64,000 nt of DNA, taken from assembly GCF_004116455.1 (NCBI RefSeq), contig NZ_PDJU01000001.1:186001-250000 (forward strand), given 5' to 3'. The notes beneath the pieces were generated by a model. That model saw only the letters and a list, made by a program, of their open reading frames with translations. It ran no database searches and was not told the DNA's origin. Made by a program: the position numbers and the translations under genes. Positions within the stretch are counted from its first letter, which is position 1, and each line of letters starts with the position of its first letter. The stretch is from Arcobacter sp. F155. GTDB lineage: Bacteria; Campylobacterota; Campylobacteria; Campylobacterales; Arcobacteraceae. Shown in pieces: positions 42,626-53,502 of the stretch.

Positions 42626-44254
42626 TTAAAATTTATAAGTATATTTAGCAGAGATTACATGGTTTGTGTAATCACTACCTTCTCCTTGAAAGTTGTAAGA
42701 GAAGTTAATATTCGTTAAATCATTAATATTATTTTCATATCCAATACCAAGGTCATAACTAAATCTACCATTATCAATACCTTCTGTTTCAAAAGATAAA
42801 CCAGAAGCACCTTGATAAGAAGAAGATACAATATTATTATCATCTTTTAAGTCATAACCAATATTTATATTTCCAAATAGATTTGAGTTTTCATTTAGTT
42901 TATAAAATCCAAGAGCTCCTACACCTAAGATAAGCTCATTTGAAGTAAATTTATCAACCTCTAAATTTAAAGCATCAGCTCCACTTTCACTATAATTTGG
43001 AGATTCAAAATGTCTATATGTAGTTGATACTAAAGGTTGTAATAGAAGTTTTTCATTTACTCTATAATCTCTTAATAGTCTTAAATCTACAGATGCTACT
43101 TTTGAAGTATAATCAGCTTTTGCATTAGTACCCATAAACTCGATACCTCTATTACTTGTTGTATCTTGCCAAGAGTATCCTACTTGATAAAGAAGATTTG
43201 TTTTATTATCAAAAATAGGTGTGTTTCCATAAACAATTAAACTATAAACATCAATATCAGAAGTTTGAGAAACATTGTTTACTTCGACATCAGCGTTAGT
43301 ATAGAAGAAACCAAATCCAATTTGTTTGTTTTCAGCATATTCCCCATCAAAACCAAATCCAATACCATAAGTATCAATATCAAAACCATTTACACCATCT
43401 TTATCATCTTGAGAACCTTTAGAACCATAAGGTTTAACCCAAATGTTCTTTTCAGATAACATCTCATCCCCAGAGTTTAGACCACCAGCATTTAGGTTTA
43501 CATTTTGTCTTTGAGAAACGATATTTGAAACATTGTTAGAGATTTGATTAGAAGCAGTAAAACTTGATGTTGTAGTTTGAGGAGTAGTACTATCAACAGC
43601 TTTTGCAACTGCACTATCAGATGAAAGATTATTAATTGCAGTAATGACATTTTGCATTCTAGTATAACCACTAGAACTATCTAAAACACGTGCAGCATCT
43701 TGAGCAGGTTGTTTTCCTCCTCCTAAAATAGTAGAGTTTAAAATTGAAGAAGCTGCTTCTAGATCAGTTGTTAACGTTGTTATTATAACCCCATCTGGAC
43801 CTGTCACTAAAAATTCAACAGTACCTGTTTCTGGACTAAATGAAGTCGTAACAAGATAATAAGTTGTATCTGCACTTAATACTACATCATTTAGTAATGC
43901 ATGTAAACCTGTTCCCCCATCATCATTACCAACAATGAAATTATCCCCAGGATTGTCTTTGTCAAATGATGAGTATAACAATAAGTAAGGATCCCCAACG
44001 GTACCTCCAATTGTAGCAAAATCATACGTACCTGCAGTTGTAACATATATAGATTGAGCAAGGTAACTATACAGTGTTGAAGTTTGAGTAGTACCACTTG
44101 CAGATGGTCTGTAGAATTGATTTGACTCATACAGTGTTGCTGAACTTGCAGTATTTACAGCAAGAGGACCTGCATGTAAATTTTGTGTTGCTATAACTGA
44201 TGAAAACAGTATAGTACTGGTCAGAAGTGATAGTTTTGTTTTTGTTGTTTTCAT
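42626..44254 (-). CDS. Autotransporter with PPC-like passenger
   Basis: A 542-residue outer-membrane protein. Signal peptide (about 1-28, ending LHAGP), then a beta-rich region at about 30-155 resembling a pre-peptidase C-terminal (PPC) domain (YDFATIGGTVGDPYLLLY, GNDDGGTG). A Ser/Asn-rich stalk with ISNNVSNIVSQRQNVNLNAGG follows, and from about 265 a 12-strand-like autotransporter barrel (WVKPYGSKGSQDD at its start) ending in TYKF. The passenger lacks a protease triad and is short, so adhesion or surface display is more likely than enzymatic action. Monocistronic with its own terminator. Confidence 0.85.
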   Translation of the reverse strand: MKTTKTKLSLLTSTILFSSVIATQNLHAGPLAVNTASSATLYESNQFYRPSASGTTQTSTLYSYLAQSIYVTTAGTYDFATIGGTVGDPYLLLYSSFDKDNPGDNFIVGNDDGGTGLHALLNDVVLSADTTYYLVTTSFSPETGTVEFLVTGPDGVIITTLTTDLEAASSILNSTILGGGKQPAQDAARVLDSSSGYTRMQNVITAINNLSSDSAVAKAVDSTTPQTTTSSFTASNQISNNVSNIVSQRQNVNLNAGGLNSGDEMLSEKNIWVKPYGSKGSQDDKDGVNGFDIDTYGIGFGFDGEYAENKQIGFGFFYTNADVEVNNVSQTSDIDVYSLIVYGNTPIFDNKTNLLYQVGYSWQDTTSNRGIEFMGTNAKADYTSKVASVDLRLLRDYRVNEKLLLQPLVSTTYRHFESPNYSESGADALNLEVDKFTSNELILGVGALGFYKLNENSNLFGNINIGYDLKDDNNIVSSSYQGASGLSFETEGIDNGRFSYDLGIGYENNINDLTNINFSYNFQGEGSDYTNHVISAKYTYKF

Positions 44255-44412
44255 AATTCTTCCCTTTTTTCTTTATTATAGTAAGTGAAAGTCAAATGAA
44301 AGTCGTAATTAAATAATTTTTTAAATTTTATTATCTAATTAATTTAAAAATTAAAATTTAAAAAACCTTATTATGCTAATATATCCTTTTTATTTATGAA
44401 GGACAATATTAT

Positions 44413-45105
44413 ATGAAAGAGAAGATATATTTAATTCCTGGTCTTATGACAGATGAGAGACTATGGAGTAAGTTAACACCTTATTTAGATGAAAAATATG
44501 AATTAATACATTTACCAATACCTTATAGTGAAGATTTTGATGAAATTAATAAAATATTAGATGAACAAATAGAAGATGAAAAAATCAACTTATTAGGTTT
44601 TTCTTTAGGTGGTTATATAGCTTCATATTATGCAGTTTCAAATCCAAAAAAGATTAAAAGACTATTTTTATTAAGCTCAACTCCTAGTTCAACAGAGCAA
44701 AAAGATGTTCCACGAAGAGAGAAGAAACTAGAAGAAGCTAGAGAAGGTAAGTTTACTTCTTTAGATGAGAAAAAAGCAATTGATCTTTTAGAAGTAAAAG
44801 ATGATGAAGAGTTGGTTCGTATAGTATGTGATATGTTTAACGAGCTTGGAAATGAAGCTTTTACTCCTCAACTAGCCCTTACACTAAAAAGAGAAGAGTT
44901 ATTTGAAAAATTAAATGAACTTGATATACCAACATATCTTTTTTATAGTTTAGAAGATAGATTGCTAAATCATACTTCAGTAAAAGCTTTAGAAGGTGTT
45001 GAACATGATTTTAAAATTAACTATAGAGTTGGAACAAGCCATAATATCTCTTTGGAAGTTCCAAGGGAGTTAAGTTTTCATATAGAAAACTGGATGAAAA
45101 TTTAA
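44413..45105 (+). CDS. Alpha/beta hydrolase
   Basis: A 230-residue cytoplasmic hydrolase. The nucleophile elbow is GFSLGG (Ser64). Asp in YSLEDRLLNH and His in GTSHNISLEVP complete a plausible triad, and YLIPGLMTD (6-14) forms the oxyanion region. The ester or other substrate cannot be told from the sequence. It is followed 13 bases later by the helicase gene, and the two are likely co-transcribed. Confidence 0.87.
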   Translation: MKEKIYLIPGLMTDERLWSKLTPYLDEKYELIHLPIPYSEDFDEINKILDEQIEDEKINLLGFSLGGYIASYYAVSNPKKIKRLFLLSSTPSSTEQKDVPRREKKLEEAREGKFTSLDEKKAIDLLEVKDDEELVRIVCDMFNELGNEAFTPQLALTLKREELFEKLNELDIPTYLFYSLEDRLLNHTSVKALEGVEHDFKINYRVGTSHNISLEVPRELSFHIENWMKI

Positions 45106-45118
45106 AAGGAAATAATAG

Positions 45119-46357
45119 ATGACATTTAGTGATTTTGGTTTAAAAGAACCAATAAACAAAGCCCTTGAAAATATAGGTTTAGAAGAACCAACTCAAATTC
45201 AAGAAAAAGTAATACCTTTAGTTTTAGAAAAACTTGATGTTATGGCTAAAGCACAGACAGGAAGTGGAAAAACAGCAAGTTTTGTTCTTCCTATTTTAGA
45301 AAACTTTTTAAATAATTCATATGAAGGTAAAGCTAAAGTAAGAACTTTAGTTCTTGCTCCTACAAGAGAACTAGCACTTCAAGTATCAAAGACTTTTGAA
45401 GATTTAAGTAAATATATTAAAAGAAGACCCAAGGTTGTAACTCTTATTGGTGGAGATGATATTTCTCAACAGCTTCTAGATGTACAACAAGGAAGAGATA
45501 TCGTTGTTGCTACTCCTGGAAGATTACTTGATATTATTTCTAAGAAGCAGATTAATTTATCTTTTGTAGAGTATTTAGTTCTTGATGAAGCTGATAAGAT
45601 GCTTGATTTTGGTTTTCAAGAAGAGTTAGATTTATTATTAGAGCAAATTCCTTCAAAAAGACAAAACTTACTTTTCTCTGCAACTTATCCTGAAAAAGTA
45701 TTAGAAATCGCTTCAAAGATTACAAAAGAGGCAAAAGAAGTTTTTCTAGAAGAGAGTCAAACTGTTGAACTTATAAATCAAAGAGCAATAAAAGTAAATA
45801 GTGAAAATTGTTCAGCTCTTTTAAGGCATTTACTTAAAAAAGAGAAGTTTGAAAAAGTATTAGTTTTTATGGCTACAAATAGAGCAGCAGATAATTTAGC
45901 AGCAAAATTTAGAAAATATGGCTTTAATGCAGAGTCTTTCCATGGGCATTTAGACCAAGAAGAGAGAAACTATACTTTAGAGGATTTTAAAAACAAAGAG
46001 ATAGATATACTTTTCTCTTCTGATATTGCTGCAAGAGGTTTGCATATTGATGATATTACTTGTGTTGTAAACTATGATTTACCTAGGTCTCCTGCTGATT
46101 ATGTTCATAGAATAGGAAGAACAGCAAGAGCTGGTAAAAGTGGAAATGCAATATCTTTTTTAACTTTAGAAAACTATGAGCATTTTAAACTTATAGAGAA
46201 ACGTTCAAATATCAATCTTGAAAAAGAAGAGATAGAAGGTTTTGAATTAAAAGGTACACCTCAAAAGAAGAAAAAGGGTGAAGCTCCTGTAAAAGGGAAA
46301 AGAAAAAGTAAAAAAGATAAATTAAGAGAAGCTAGAGCTAAGAAAGAGAACTCATAA
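45119..46357 (+). CDS. DEAD-box RNA helicase (RhlE-like)
   Basis: A 412-residue ATP-dependent RNA helicase. It has the Q motif (PTQIQ), motif I AQTGSGKT, Ia PTRELALQ, II DEAD, III SAT, IV LVFMATN-type, V ARGLHIDDI and VI HRIGRTARAGKSG. The tail (about 375-412) is Lys-rich and disordered (KKKKGEAPVKGKRKSKKDK), giving extra RNA contacts as in RhlE. Ribosome assembly or RNA turnover is the family role. Confidence 0.92.
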   Translation: MTFSDFGLKEPINKALENIGLEEPTQIQEKVIPLVLEKLDVMAKAQTGSGKTASFVLPILENFLNNSYEGKAKVRTLVLAPTRELALQVSKTFEDLSKYIKRRPKVVTLIGGDDISQQLLDVQQGRDIVVATPGRLLDIISKKQINLSFVEYLVLDEADKMLDFGFQEELDLLLEQIPSKRQNLLFSATYPEKVLEIASKITKEAKEVFLEESQTVELINQRAIKVNSENCSALLRHLLKKEKFEKVLVFMATNRAADNLAAKFRKYGFNAESFHGHLDQEERNYTLEDFKNKEIDILFSSDIAARGLHIDDITCVVNYDLPRSPADYVHRIGRTARAGKSGNAISFLTLENYEHFKLIEKRSNINLEKEEIEGFELKGTPQKKKKGEAPVKGKRKSKKDKLREARAKKENS

Positions 46358-46365
46358 GGTTCTCT
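46345..46365. terminator. Weak hairpin between helicase and parvulin genes
   Basis: AGAGAAC-TCATAAG-GTTCTCT at the stop codon of the helicase gene, with only a short pyrimidine run behind it. It may end both converging genes. Confidence 0.4.
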
Positions 46366-46366
46366 C

Positions 46367-46654
46367 TTAATTTCTAGCAAGTACTTCTATTAAGTGATAT
46401 CCAAACTCTGTTTTTACAGGACCCACTACTTTATTAAGTGGAGTTTTTTTAGTGAAAACTACTTCATCAAACTCTTTTACCATATCACCTTTAAAGAAAC
46501 TTCCTAAAAAACCTTTTCTTTTACCTGTCGGACATTTAGAGTACTTTTTTGCGGCTTTTTCAAATATAATATCACCTTCTATTAGTTCTTCTTTTATTTT
46601 TTGTGCAAGTTTTTTATTTCTAACTAATATATGTCTAGCTGTTGCAGATGCCAT
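46367..46654 (-). CDS. Parvulin-type peptidyl-prolyl isomerase
   Basis: A 95-residue single-domain parvulin like E. coli PpiC. It begins MASATARHILV with the active-site His of strand 1, has FEKAAKKYSKCPTGKRKGFLGSF in the middle, and ends VKTEFGYHLIEVL with the second conserved His. There is no signal peptide, so it is cytoplasmic and general in folding. Monocistronic, converging on the DEAD-box gene. Confidence 0.92.
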   Translation of the reverse strand: MASATARHILVRNKKLAQKIKEELIEGDIIFEKAAKKYSKCPTGKRKGFLGSFFKGDMVKEFDEVVFTKKTPLNKVVGPVKTEFGYHLIEVLARN

Positions 46655-46701
46655 ATAAGTACTCCTTTGTTTTATGGAATTTTAACATAAAGAGCTTATG
46701 T

Positions 46702-47490
46702 CTAATCCTTTTTTATAAAGTGCAAAGATATTAATCGTTCTAAAACATCAATGACTTCTTTATCATCACTTAGTGATTCAACTATACAATGAATACAAGC
46801 CTGGTATTCATCAAAGCCTTTTTTAATAAGTTTAGCTGCATATACTAAAAGTCTTGTGGATACTGCTTCTTGTATATCTGTATCAGTTAACTCTCTTATT
46901 TCATTTGCAATATTTACAAGTTTTGTAGCTATTTTCTCATCAATACTACTCTCTTTTATAATAATTTGCTTCTCTTCTTCTTTTTTAGGATAATCAAAAC
47001 TTAAAGAGATAAATCTTTGTTTTGTACTTGGTTTCATCCCTTTTAAGATATTTTGATAACCAGGATTATAAGAGACAACTAACATAAAATCAGGATGAGC
47101 TTCTATTGTTTCACCTGTTCTATCTAAAGGAAGTACTCTTCTGTAATCTGCAAGAGAGTGTAAGATAACAGTTGTATCTTTTCTTGCTTCAATTATCTCA
47201 TCAAGGTAACAAATTCCTCCATATCTAACTGCTTTTGTAAGAGGTCCATCTTGCCAATATGTACCATTTTCAGATATTAGATGTCTTCCTAATAAATCAG
47301 AAGAAGTTAAATCATCGTGGCAAACAACAGTATAGACTTCTCTATTTAGTTTTTCTCCCATTGCTTCAATAAATCTTGTTTTTCCACAACCCGTTGGACC
47401 TTTTATTAGTACTGGTAAGTTCATCTTTTCAGCAGCTAAAAAAAGTTGCGTTTCATTGTTTTGTTCTAAATAGTAAATATCCTTAGACAT
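46702..47490 (-). CDS. norQ: NorQ-type AAA+ ATPase for nitric oxide reductase
   Basis: A 262-residue MoxR/CbbQ-class AAA+ protein. Walker A GPTGCGKT (31-38), Walker B ICYLDEI, and sensor-1 VSYNPG are present, and the small-alpha end RLISLHFI is that of NorQ/CbbQ. It activates NorCB together with the VWA protein NorD, helping to insert the non-heme iron. It follows norD by one base and is the last gene of the operon. Confidence 0.9.
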   Translation of the reverse strand: MSKDIYYLEQNNETQLFLAAEKMNLPVLIKGPTGCGKTRFIEAMGEKLNREVYTVVCHDDLTSSDLLGRHLISENGTYWQDGPLTKAVRYGGICYLDEIIEARKDTTVILHSLADYRRVLPLDRTGETIEAHPDFMLVVSYNPGYQNILKGMKPSTKQRFISLSFDYPKKEEEKQIIIKESSIDEKIATKLVNIANEIRELTDTDIQEAVSTRLLVYAAKLIKKGFDEYQACIHCIVESLSDDKEVIDVLERLISLHFIKKD

Positions 47491-47491
47491 T

Positions 47492-49270
47492 TTAATCCTT
47501 TGTTAAATTCATATATATTTCTGGTAAAATTTTTGGAAGTTTTTTTACATTTCTAATTACGGTAAAACCATTTTTTCCAAAAAGGTAAGTAAGGTAGCTT
47601 TTTGCTTCTAAATCAATAGTTATGCAAAATGGTACAATTCCTTTTGCTTTTACTTCATTGATGGCTTTTTTAGTATCTTCTATTCCATATCTTCCATCAT
47701 ATTTATCTACATCATTTGGTTTACCATCACTTATTATTAGAAGTAATCTATTTTTTGTTTTTTGAGTTTCTAATATTTTAGTTGACTGTCTTATTGCTGC
47801 ACCTAGTCTTGTGTAGTATCCTGGTTTTATGTAATCAATTCTTCCTCTTATAGTATCGTTATACTTTTCTTGGAAGTTTTTGATTAAATGAAACTTTACA
47901 TCTTTGTTTTTTAATGATGAAAAGGCATATATGCTAAAGTTATCTTGTAGTCTTTCTAATGCTTCAGAAAATACAATAAGTCCATCTTTTATCATATCTA
48001 TTACTCTAAGTTCGGAACTAATACCAGCTTCTGTTGATAACGAAGTATCAGCAAGAATCAGGGTACTCATATCTCTTGTATTTTTTTGAAAGCTTTCAAA
48101 AAAGTTTTGTTTATCTACACTTTTATCTTTTGAACTTTTATAATCAATCCATGTGTTTAGATTTATTTCATCACCACAATCAAGATTACTTCTTTTTATC
48201 TTATCTAGTTGCATTAAATCTAGTTCATGTTGAACCTGATTTGTTATCTTGTTCAGTCTTATAGGAAGTTTTATAGCTTTTATATTTTTTGTAAATATTG
48301 GATTTATATTAACAAAATTTTCTAAATATTTCTGTTTTTTATAGTCCCATTCATCTAATGAAAAGTTTGATTTTATAGGATACTCTTCAATTGCATCATT
48401 TTCAATATCTAAATCCATTTTTATTCTTGCGTTTAGATTTGCTTTTTTTCTTCCAATTGTTATTTCATCTAAATCCTGTGCATTGAATAGGGCATTTTCA
48501 TCAAAACTATCATCTTCACTTCTATCAACATTTACTCTTTCTAAAATACTCATTAGTCCTTCAGGTAAAAATACCAAAAGCCCATCAGTTTTTGATTTAT
48601 CATCAATTTTCTCAACCTTTTTTTTCATAAGTAAGGTTTCTGTTTTATCTTTTTGTTCTTTATTTCTATAAGGTTCATCTTCTTCAAATTTTTCAATAGT
48701 TTTTTTCATTTTTAAAGATGGATAAATCCACATGTAAAAAGGTTGTATTTCTAAAATATTTTTAGCACTATTTTTATCTAACTCTTTTATAAATTCTAGT
48801 TCTTCATATTGTTCAAAGATTTCATTTGAACAGTTATAATAAAACTCTTGAAAACCTTCATATTTAGATAATAGATATTTTGTTGTTTTAATATTACTAG
48901 AGATGATGTTCTTTTTATTTACATCTATATTACTCATCATTGCAATAAGCCAAAAATATAGAAGTTGATTTGATTTTTCATCTTTAAAGTATGAAATAGA
49001 AGGAGGGAGGTAAAGAGCCTCTTCATCTTGCCATGGAAGATAAAACTCTTTTCCTACTCCAGAAATCTTTTCGCTTAGACTTCTTCTTTTTTTAAAAATG
49101 GAACGTTTATCAGTTATATAAAGTTCTTTTGTTTTATCACCTCCTAAAAGGTGATAAAAAATTCTTAATGCTTTTTTATTGTCTTCAAAGAAAACCGTTT
49201 GTTCTTCAAAGTTTTTTCTTGCTTTTTTAGTAATATATTTATCCCAAACTTTTCCGATATACTCTTCCAT
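47492..49270 (-). CDS. norD: NorD, VWA-domain nitric oxide reductase activation protein
   Basis: A 592-residue soluble protein. A long N-terminal alpha/charged region with DEDDE-type acidic stretches is followed by a VWA domain at about 395-590. Its MIDAS motif reads LADTSLS (DxSxS), with SDGKPND as the third metal loop. In denitrifiers NorD partners with NorQ to assemble active NorCB. It comes nine bases after norB and one base before norQ. The gene order C-B-D-Q differs from the textbook C-B-Q-D. Confidence 0.9.
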   Translation of the reverse strand: MEEYIGKVWDKYITKKARKNFEEQTVFFEDNKKALRIFYHLLGGDKTKELYITDKRSIFKKRRSLSEKISGVGKEFYLPWQDEEALYLPPSISYFKDEKSNQLLYFWLIAMMSNIDVNKKNIISSNIKTTKYLLSKYEGFQEFYYNCSNEIFEQYEELEFIKELDKNSAKNILEIQPFYMWIYPSLKMKKTIEKFEEDEPYRNKEQKDKTETLLMKKKVEKIDDKSKTDGLLVFLPEGLMSILERVNVDRSEDDSFDENALFNAQDLDEITIGRKKANLNARIKMDLDIENDAIEEYPIKSNFSLDEWDYKKQKYLENFVNINPIFTKNIKAIKLPIRLNKITNQVQHELDLMQLDKIKRSNLDCGDEINLNTWIDYKSSKDKSVDKQNFFESFQKNTRDMSTLILADTSLSTEAGISSELRVIDMIKDGLIVFSEALERLQDNFSIYAFSSLKNKDVKFHLIKNFQEKYNDTIRGRIDYIKPGYYTRLGAAIRQSTKILETQKTKNRLLLIISDGKPNDVDKYDGRYGIEDTKKAINEVKAKGIVPFCITIDLEAKSYLTYLFGKNGFTVIRNVKKLPKILPEIYMNLTKD

Positions 49271-49279
49271 TTTTCTTCT

Positions 49280-51117
<1,838 letters not shown>

Positions 51118-51136
51118 TCTAACTCCTTTTTAAATT

Positions 51137-51150
51137 CTACCTTGAGGTAG
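51137..51150. promoter_or_regulatory. Operator candidate A upstream of norC
   Basis: CTACCT-TG-AGGTAG, a perfect inverted repeat that lies just upstream of the norC ribosome site and directly after the presumed RNA start of norC. It shares the TTCTACCTT core with site B. It is centred about 47 bases from site B. Confidence 0.65.
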
Positions 51151-51175
51151 TATTTTGGAATATTATCATTGAATA

Positions 51176-51205
51176 TTTAAATTCTACCTTAAAGTAGAAT
51201 TTAAA
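51176..51205. promoter_or_regulatory. Operator candidate B between norC and the Rrf2 gene
   Basis: A 30-bp palindrome with a single mismatched pair, centred on ATTCTACCTTAAAGTAGAAT. It would cover the -35 of norC if ATAATAT (51159-51165) is the -10. It lies 56 bases before the Rrf2 start, so it could also control that gene. Confidence 0.7.
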
Positions 51206-51261
51206 ATGTTTTTTATGGTTTAATAGAAAATTATGTAAAATGAGAAAAGTAAAGGGAATAA

Positions 51262-51675
51262 ATGCAACTACACAACACAACAAAATATGCAATAAGAATA
51301 TTATGTTATATCGCTGATAATGGAAATGAAAAACTATATAGTGCAAAAGAGTTATCAGAGATATTAGGTATTCCTTATAAATTTTTAACAAAAATAATGA
51401 TTGAACTAGTAAATGCAAAGTTTGTTAACTCAATAAAAGGTAGAGAAGGGGGATATGAACTAATAGCAGATCCTTCTAAAACTAGTATTAAAGATATTTT
51501 GGAAACATTTAAGGACTTAGAAGAAGACAATACTTGTATCTTAGGGATAGGTCATTGTGATTGTAATAACAAGTGTGCATTACATGATAAATGGGTTGAG
51601 CCTAGAGCTTTAATTAGAAAAATGTATGAAAATACTACCTTAGAAGATATCAAAGATAAAGATTTTAAGTTATAA
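51262..51675 (+). CDS. Rrf2-family regulator, likely NO-responsive repressor of norCBDQ
   Basis: A 137-residue Rrf2 regulator. A winged HTH at about 1-65 (TTKYAIRILCYIAD, SAKELSEILGIPYKFLTKIM, GREGGYEL) is followed by a loop with Cys92, Cys99, Cys101 and Cys105 that could ligate an iron-sulfur cluster. NsrR, an Rrf2 protein with an NO-reactive cluster, controls nor and hmp in other bacteria. The Cys spacing here differs, so the NsrR name is not claimed. It is divergent from norC, with operator candidates between them. Confidence 0.87.
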   Translation: MQLHNTTKYAIRILCYIADNGNEKLYSAKELSEILGIPYKFLTKIMIELVNAKFVNSIKGREGGYELIADPSKTSIKDILETFKDLEEDNTCILGIGHCDCNNKCALHDKWVEPRALIRKMYENTTLEDIKDKDFKL

Positions 51676-51708
51676 TATAAAGTATTATTAATTAAACAGG
51701 AGTTTACT

Positions 51709-52800
51709 ATGATAAGAATTTTTGTTTTAATGGTTTTTTTATTACCAGGTATTTTGTTTTCAAATACTAATAATTTTGAATATAAATTAGAAACAGTTGT
51801 TTCTAACCTTGGTAAAGTATGGGGTATGACTTATCTAAATGAAAAAGAGGTTTTATTTACTCAAACAAATGGTGAGATAGGAATATTAAACCTAGAGAAA
51901 AAAGACATCAAATATTTATTAAATACACCAACTGTTTATCATAGAGGACAGGGTGGTTTATTGGATGTTCAAAAGAGCCCAAATTTTGAGAAAGATAGAA
52001 CACTTTATTTTACATATGTAAAAGAAGTGAAGAAAAAAGGTGTAACAACTTTAGCAAAAGCAAAACTTATAAATAATGAACTTCAAGACTGGAAAGATTT
52101 ACTTATAACCAAATCTGCAAGTAATACTTCAAGGCACTTTGGAAGTAGAATAACCTTTGATGAAGAAGGACACTTATATTTTACTGTTGGAGATAGAGGT
52201 GTTAGACCAAATGGACAAGACTTAACAACCCATGCAGGAACAGTTATAAGACTAAACCTTGATGGTACTATTCCTAAAGATAATCCTTTTATAGAAAATC
52301 CAAATGCCTTAGATGAAATTTACTCATATGGACATAGAAATATTCAAGGAATTTTTTATGATAAGAAAACTAAAAGATTATGGGCAATAGAACATGGTCC
52401 TAGAGGTGGAGATGAGATTAATTTAATAGAAAAGGGTAAAAACTATGGTTGGCCTGTTATCTCTTTTGGAAAAGAGTATTGGGCTCCTATTTCTGTAGGA
52501 GAAGGAACTCATAAAGCAGGTATGGAACAAGCAAAAAAGTATTTTATACCTTCTATTGCACCTAGTTCTTTAATAGTTTATTCTGGAAGACTGTTTAAAA
52601 GCCTAGAAGGAAAACTTTTATCTGGAGCACTAAAACTTACTCATCTAAATATTATAACTATGAATGAAAACAATGAGTTTGTAGAAGAAAAAAGAGTTTT
52701 AAGCGAGTATCATCAAAGAATAAGAAATGTTATAGAGTCTCCTAAAGGAGAACTTCTTCTTTCAACTGACAGTGGTAAATTTTATATTTTGACTAAGTAG
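51709..52800 (+). CDS. PQQ-type aldose sugar dehydrogenase (YliI/GSDH family)
   Basis: A 363-residue periplasmic beta-propeller. A signal peptide (about 1-19) is followed by SRHFGSRITFDEEGHLYFTVGDRG, HRNIQGIF and HGPRGGDEINLIEKGKNYGWP, which are the PQQ/calcium-site blocks of the soluble glucose/sorbosone dehydrogenase family. PQQ synthesis is not encoded in this window, so whether the enzyme is charged with PQQ here is open. It follows the Rrf2 gene by 33 bases. Confidence 0.87.
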   Translation: MIRIFVLMVFLLPGILFSNTNNFEYKLETVVSNLGKVWGMTYLNEKEVLFTQTNGEIGILNLEKKDIKYLLNTPTVYHRGQGGLLDVQKSPNFEKDRTLYFTYVKEVKKKGVTTLAKAKLINNELQDWKDLLITKSASNTSRHFGSRITFDEEGHLYFTVGDRGVRPNGQDLTTHAGTVIRLNLDGTIPKDNPFIENPNALDEIYSYGHRNIQGIFYDKKTKRLWAIEHGPRGGDEINLIEKGKNYGWPVISFGKEYWAPISVGEGTHKAGMEQAKKYFIPSIAPSSLIVYSGRLFKSLEGKLLSGALKLTHLNIITMNENNEFVEEKRVLSEYHQRIRNVIESPKGELLLSTDSGKFYILTK

Positions 52801-52820
52801 TTTCATATAGTGAAACTACT
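52796..52820 (+). terminator. Hairpin after the sugar dehydrogenase gene
   Basis: Perfect 10-bp inverted repeat AGTAGTTTCA with TGAAACTACT, loop of 5, including the stop codon. No U-run directly follows, so it may stabilise the RNA rather than terminate. Confidence 0.5.
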
Positions 52821-52895
52821 TGAGATTAATATATTTTACATATATATTATTAACTCTAGTTGTATTAATATTTTCTAAACTTAATCAAGGAGTAG

Positions 52896-53459
52896 ATGAT
52901 GTCAAAAAGAATTTTAGTATTAGCAGGTGATTTTGTAGAAGATTATGAATTAATGGTTCCTTTCCAAGCACTATTAATGTTAGGTCATACTGTTGATGTA
53001 GTTTGTCCAGATAAAAAAGCAGGAGAGCAGATTAAAACTGCTATTCATGATTTTGAAGGTGATCAAACATATACAGAAAAGCCAGGACATAATTTTACAT
53101 TAAATGCAACATTTGATGAAATTGATGAGACAAGTTATGATGCACTTGTAGTTCCAGGTGGTAGAGCTCCTGAGTATATTAGACTTAATCAAAGAGTATT
53201 AGAGATTGTAAAAGATTTTAACAATAAAAATAAACCAATAGCTTCAATTTGCCATGGTATTCAAGTTTTAGTTGCTGCTGATGTAGTTAAAGACAAAACT
53301 TGTTCTTGTTATCCAGCTTGTGCACCTGATTTAAATATGAAAGGTGGTACGTGGATTGATATTGGTTTTGAAGCTGCACATGTAGATGGAAATCTAGTTA
53401 CTGCTGCTGCTTGGCCTGCACATCCAGCTTGGCTTGCAAAATTTAATGAACTTTTATAA
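52896..53459 (+). CDS. DJ-1/PfpI-family protein
   Basis: A 187-residue cytoplasmic protein with the class I amidotransferase-like fold. The nucleophile elbow [13 protein letters not shown] contains the reactive Cys, followed by His, and [11 protein letters not shown] is the conserved preceding strand. Members include deglycases, chaperones and the peptidase-like PfpI. Activity cannot be inferred from the motif alone. It precedes the IclR-type gene by 43 bases. Confidence 0.9.
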   Translation: MMSKRILVLAGDFVEDYELMVPFQALLMLGHTVDVVCPDKKAGEQIKTAIHDFEGDQTYTEKPGHNFTLNATFDEIDETSYDALVVPGGRAPEYIRLNQRVLEIVKDFNNKNKPIASICHGIQVLVAADVVKDKTCSCYPACAPDLNMKGGTWIDIGFEAAHVDGNLVTAAAWPAHPAWLAKFNELL

Positions 53460-53502
53460 AACTTGTGCAAAACTATTAAATTAGTTTTGCATAAGGACTC
53501 AA

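Noticed and set aside
51154-51176. FNR/CRP-type site between the nor operators
   Set aside because: The two half-sites do not form a TTGAT-N4-ATCAA pattern.
51137-51418. Minus-strand frame over the Rrf2 start and nor operators
   Set aside because: It lies opposite the Rrf2 HTH and within the regulatory gap, with composition typical of antisense of AT-rich coding.
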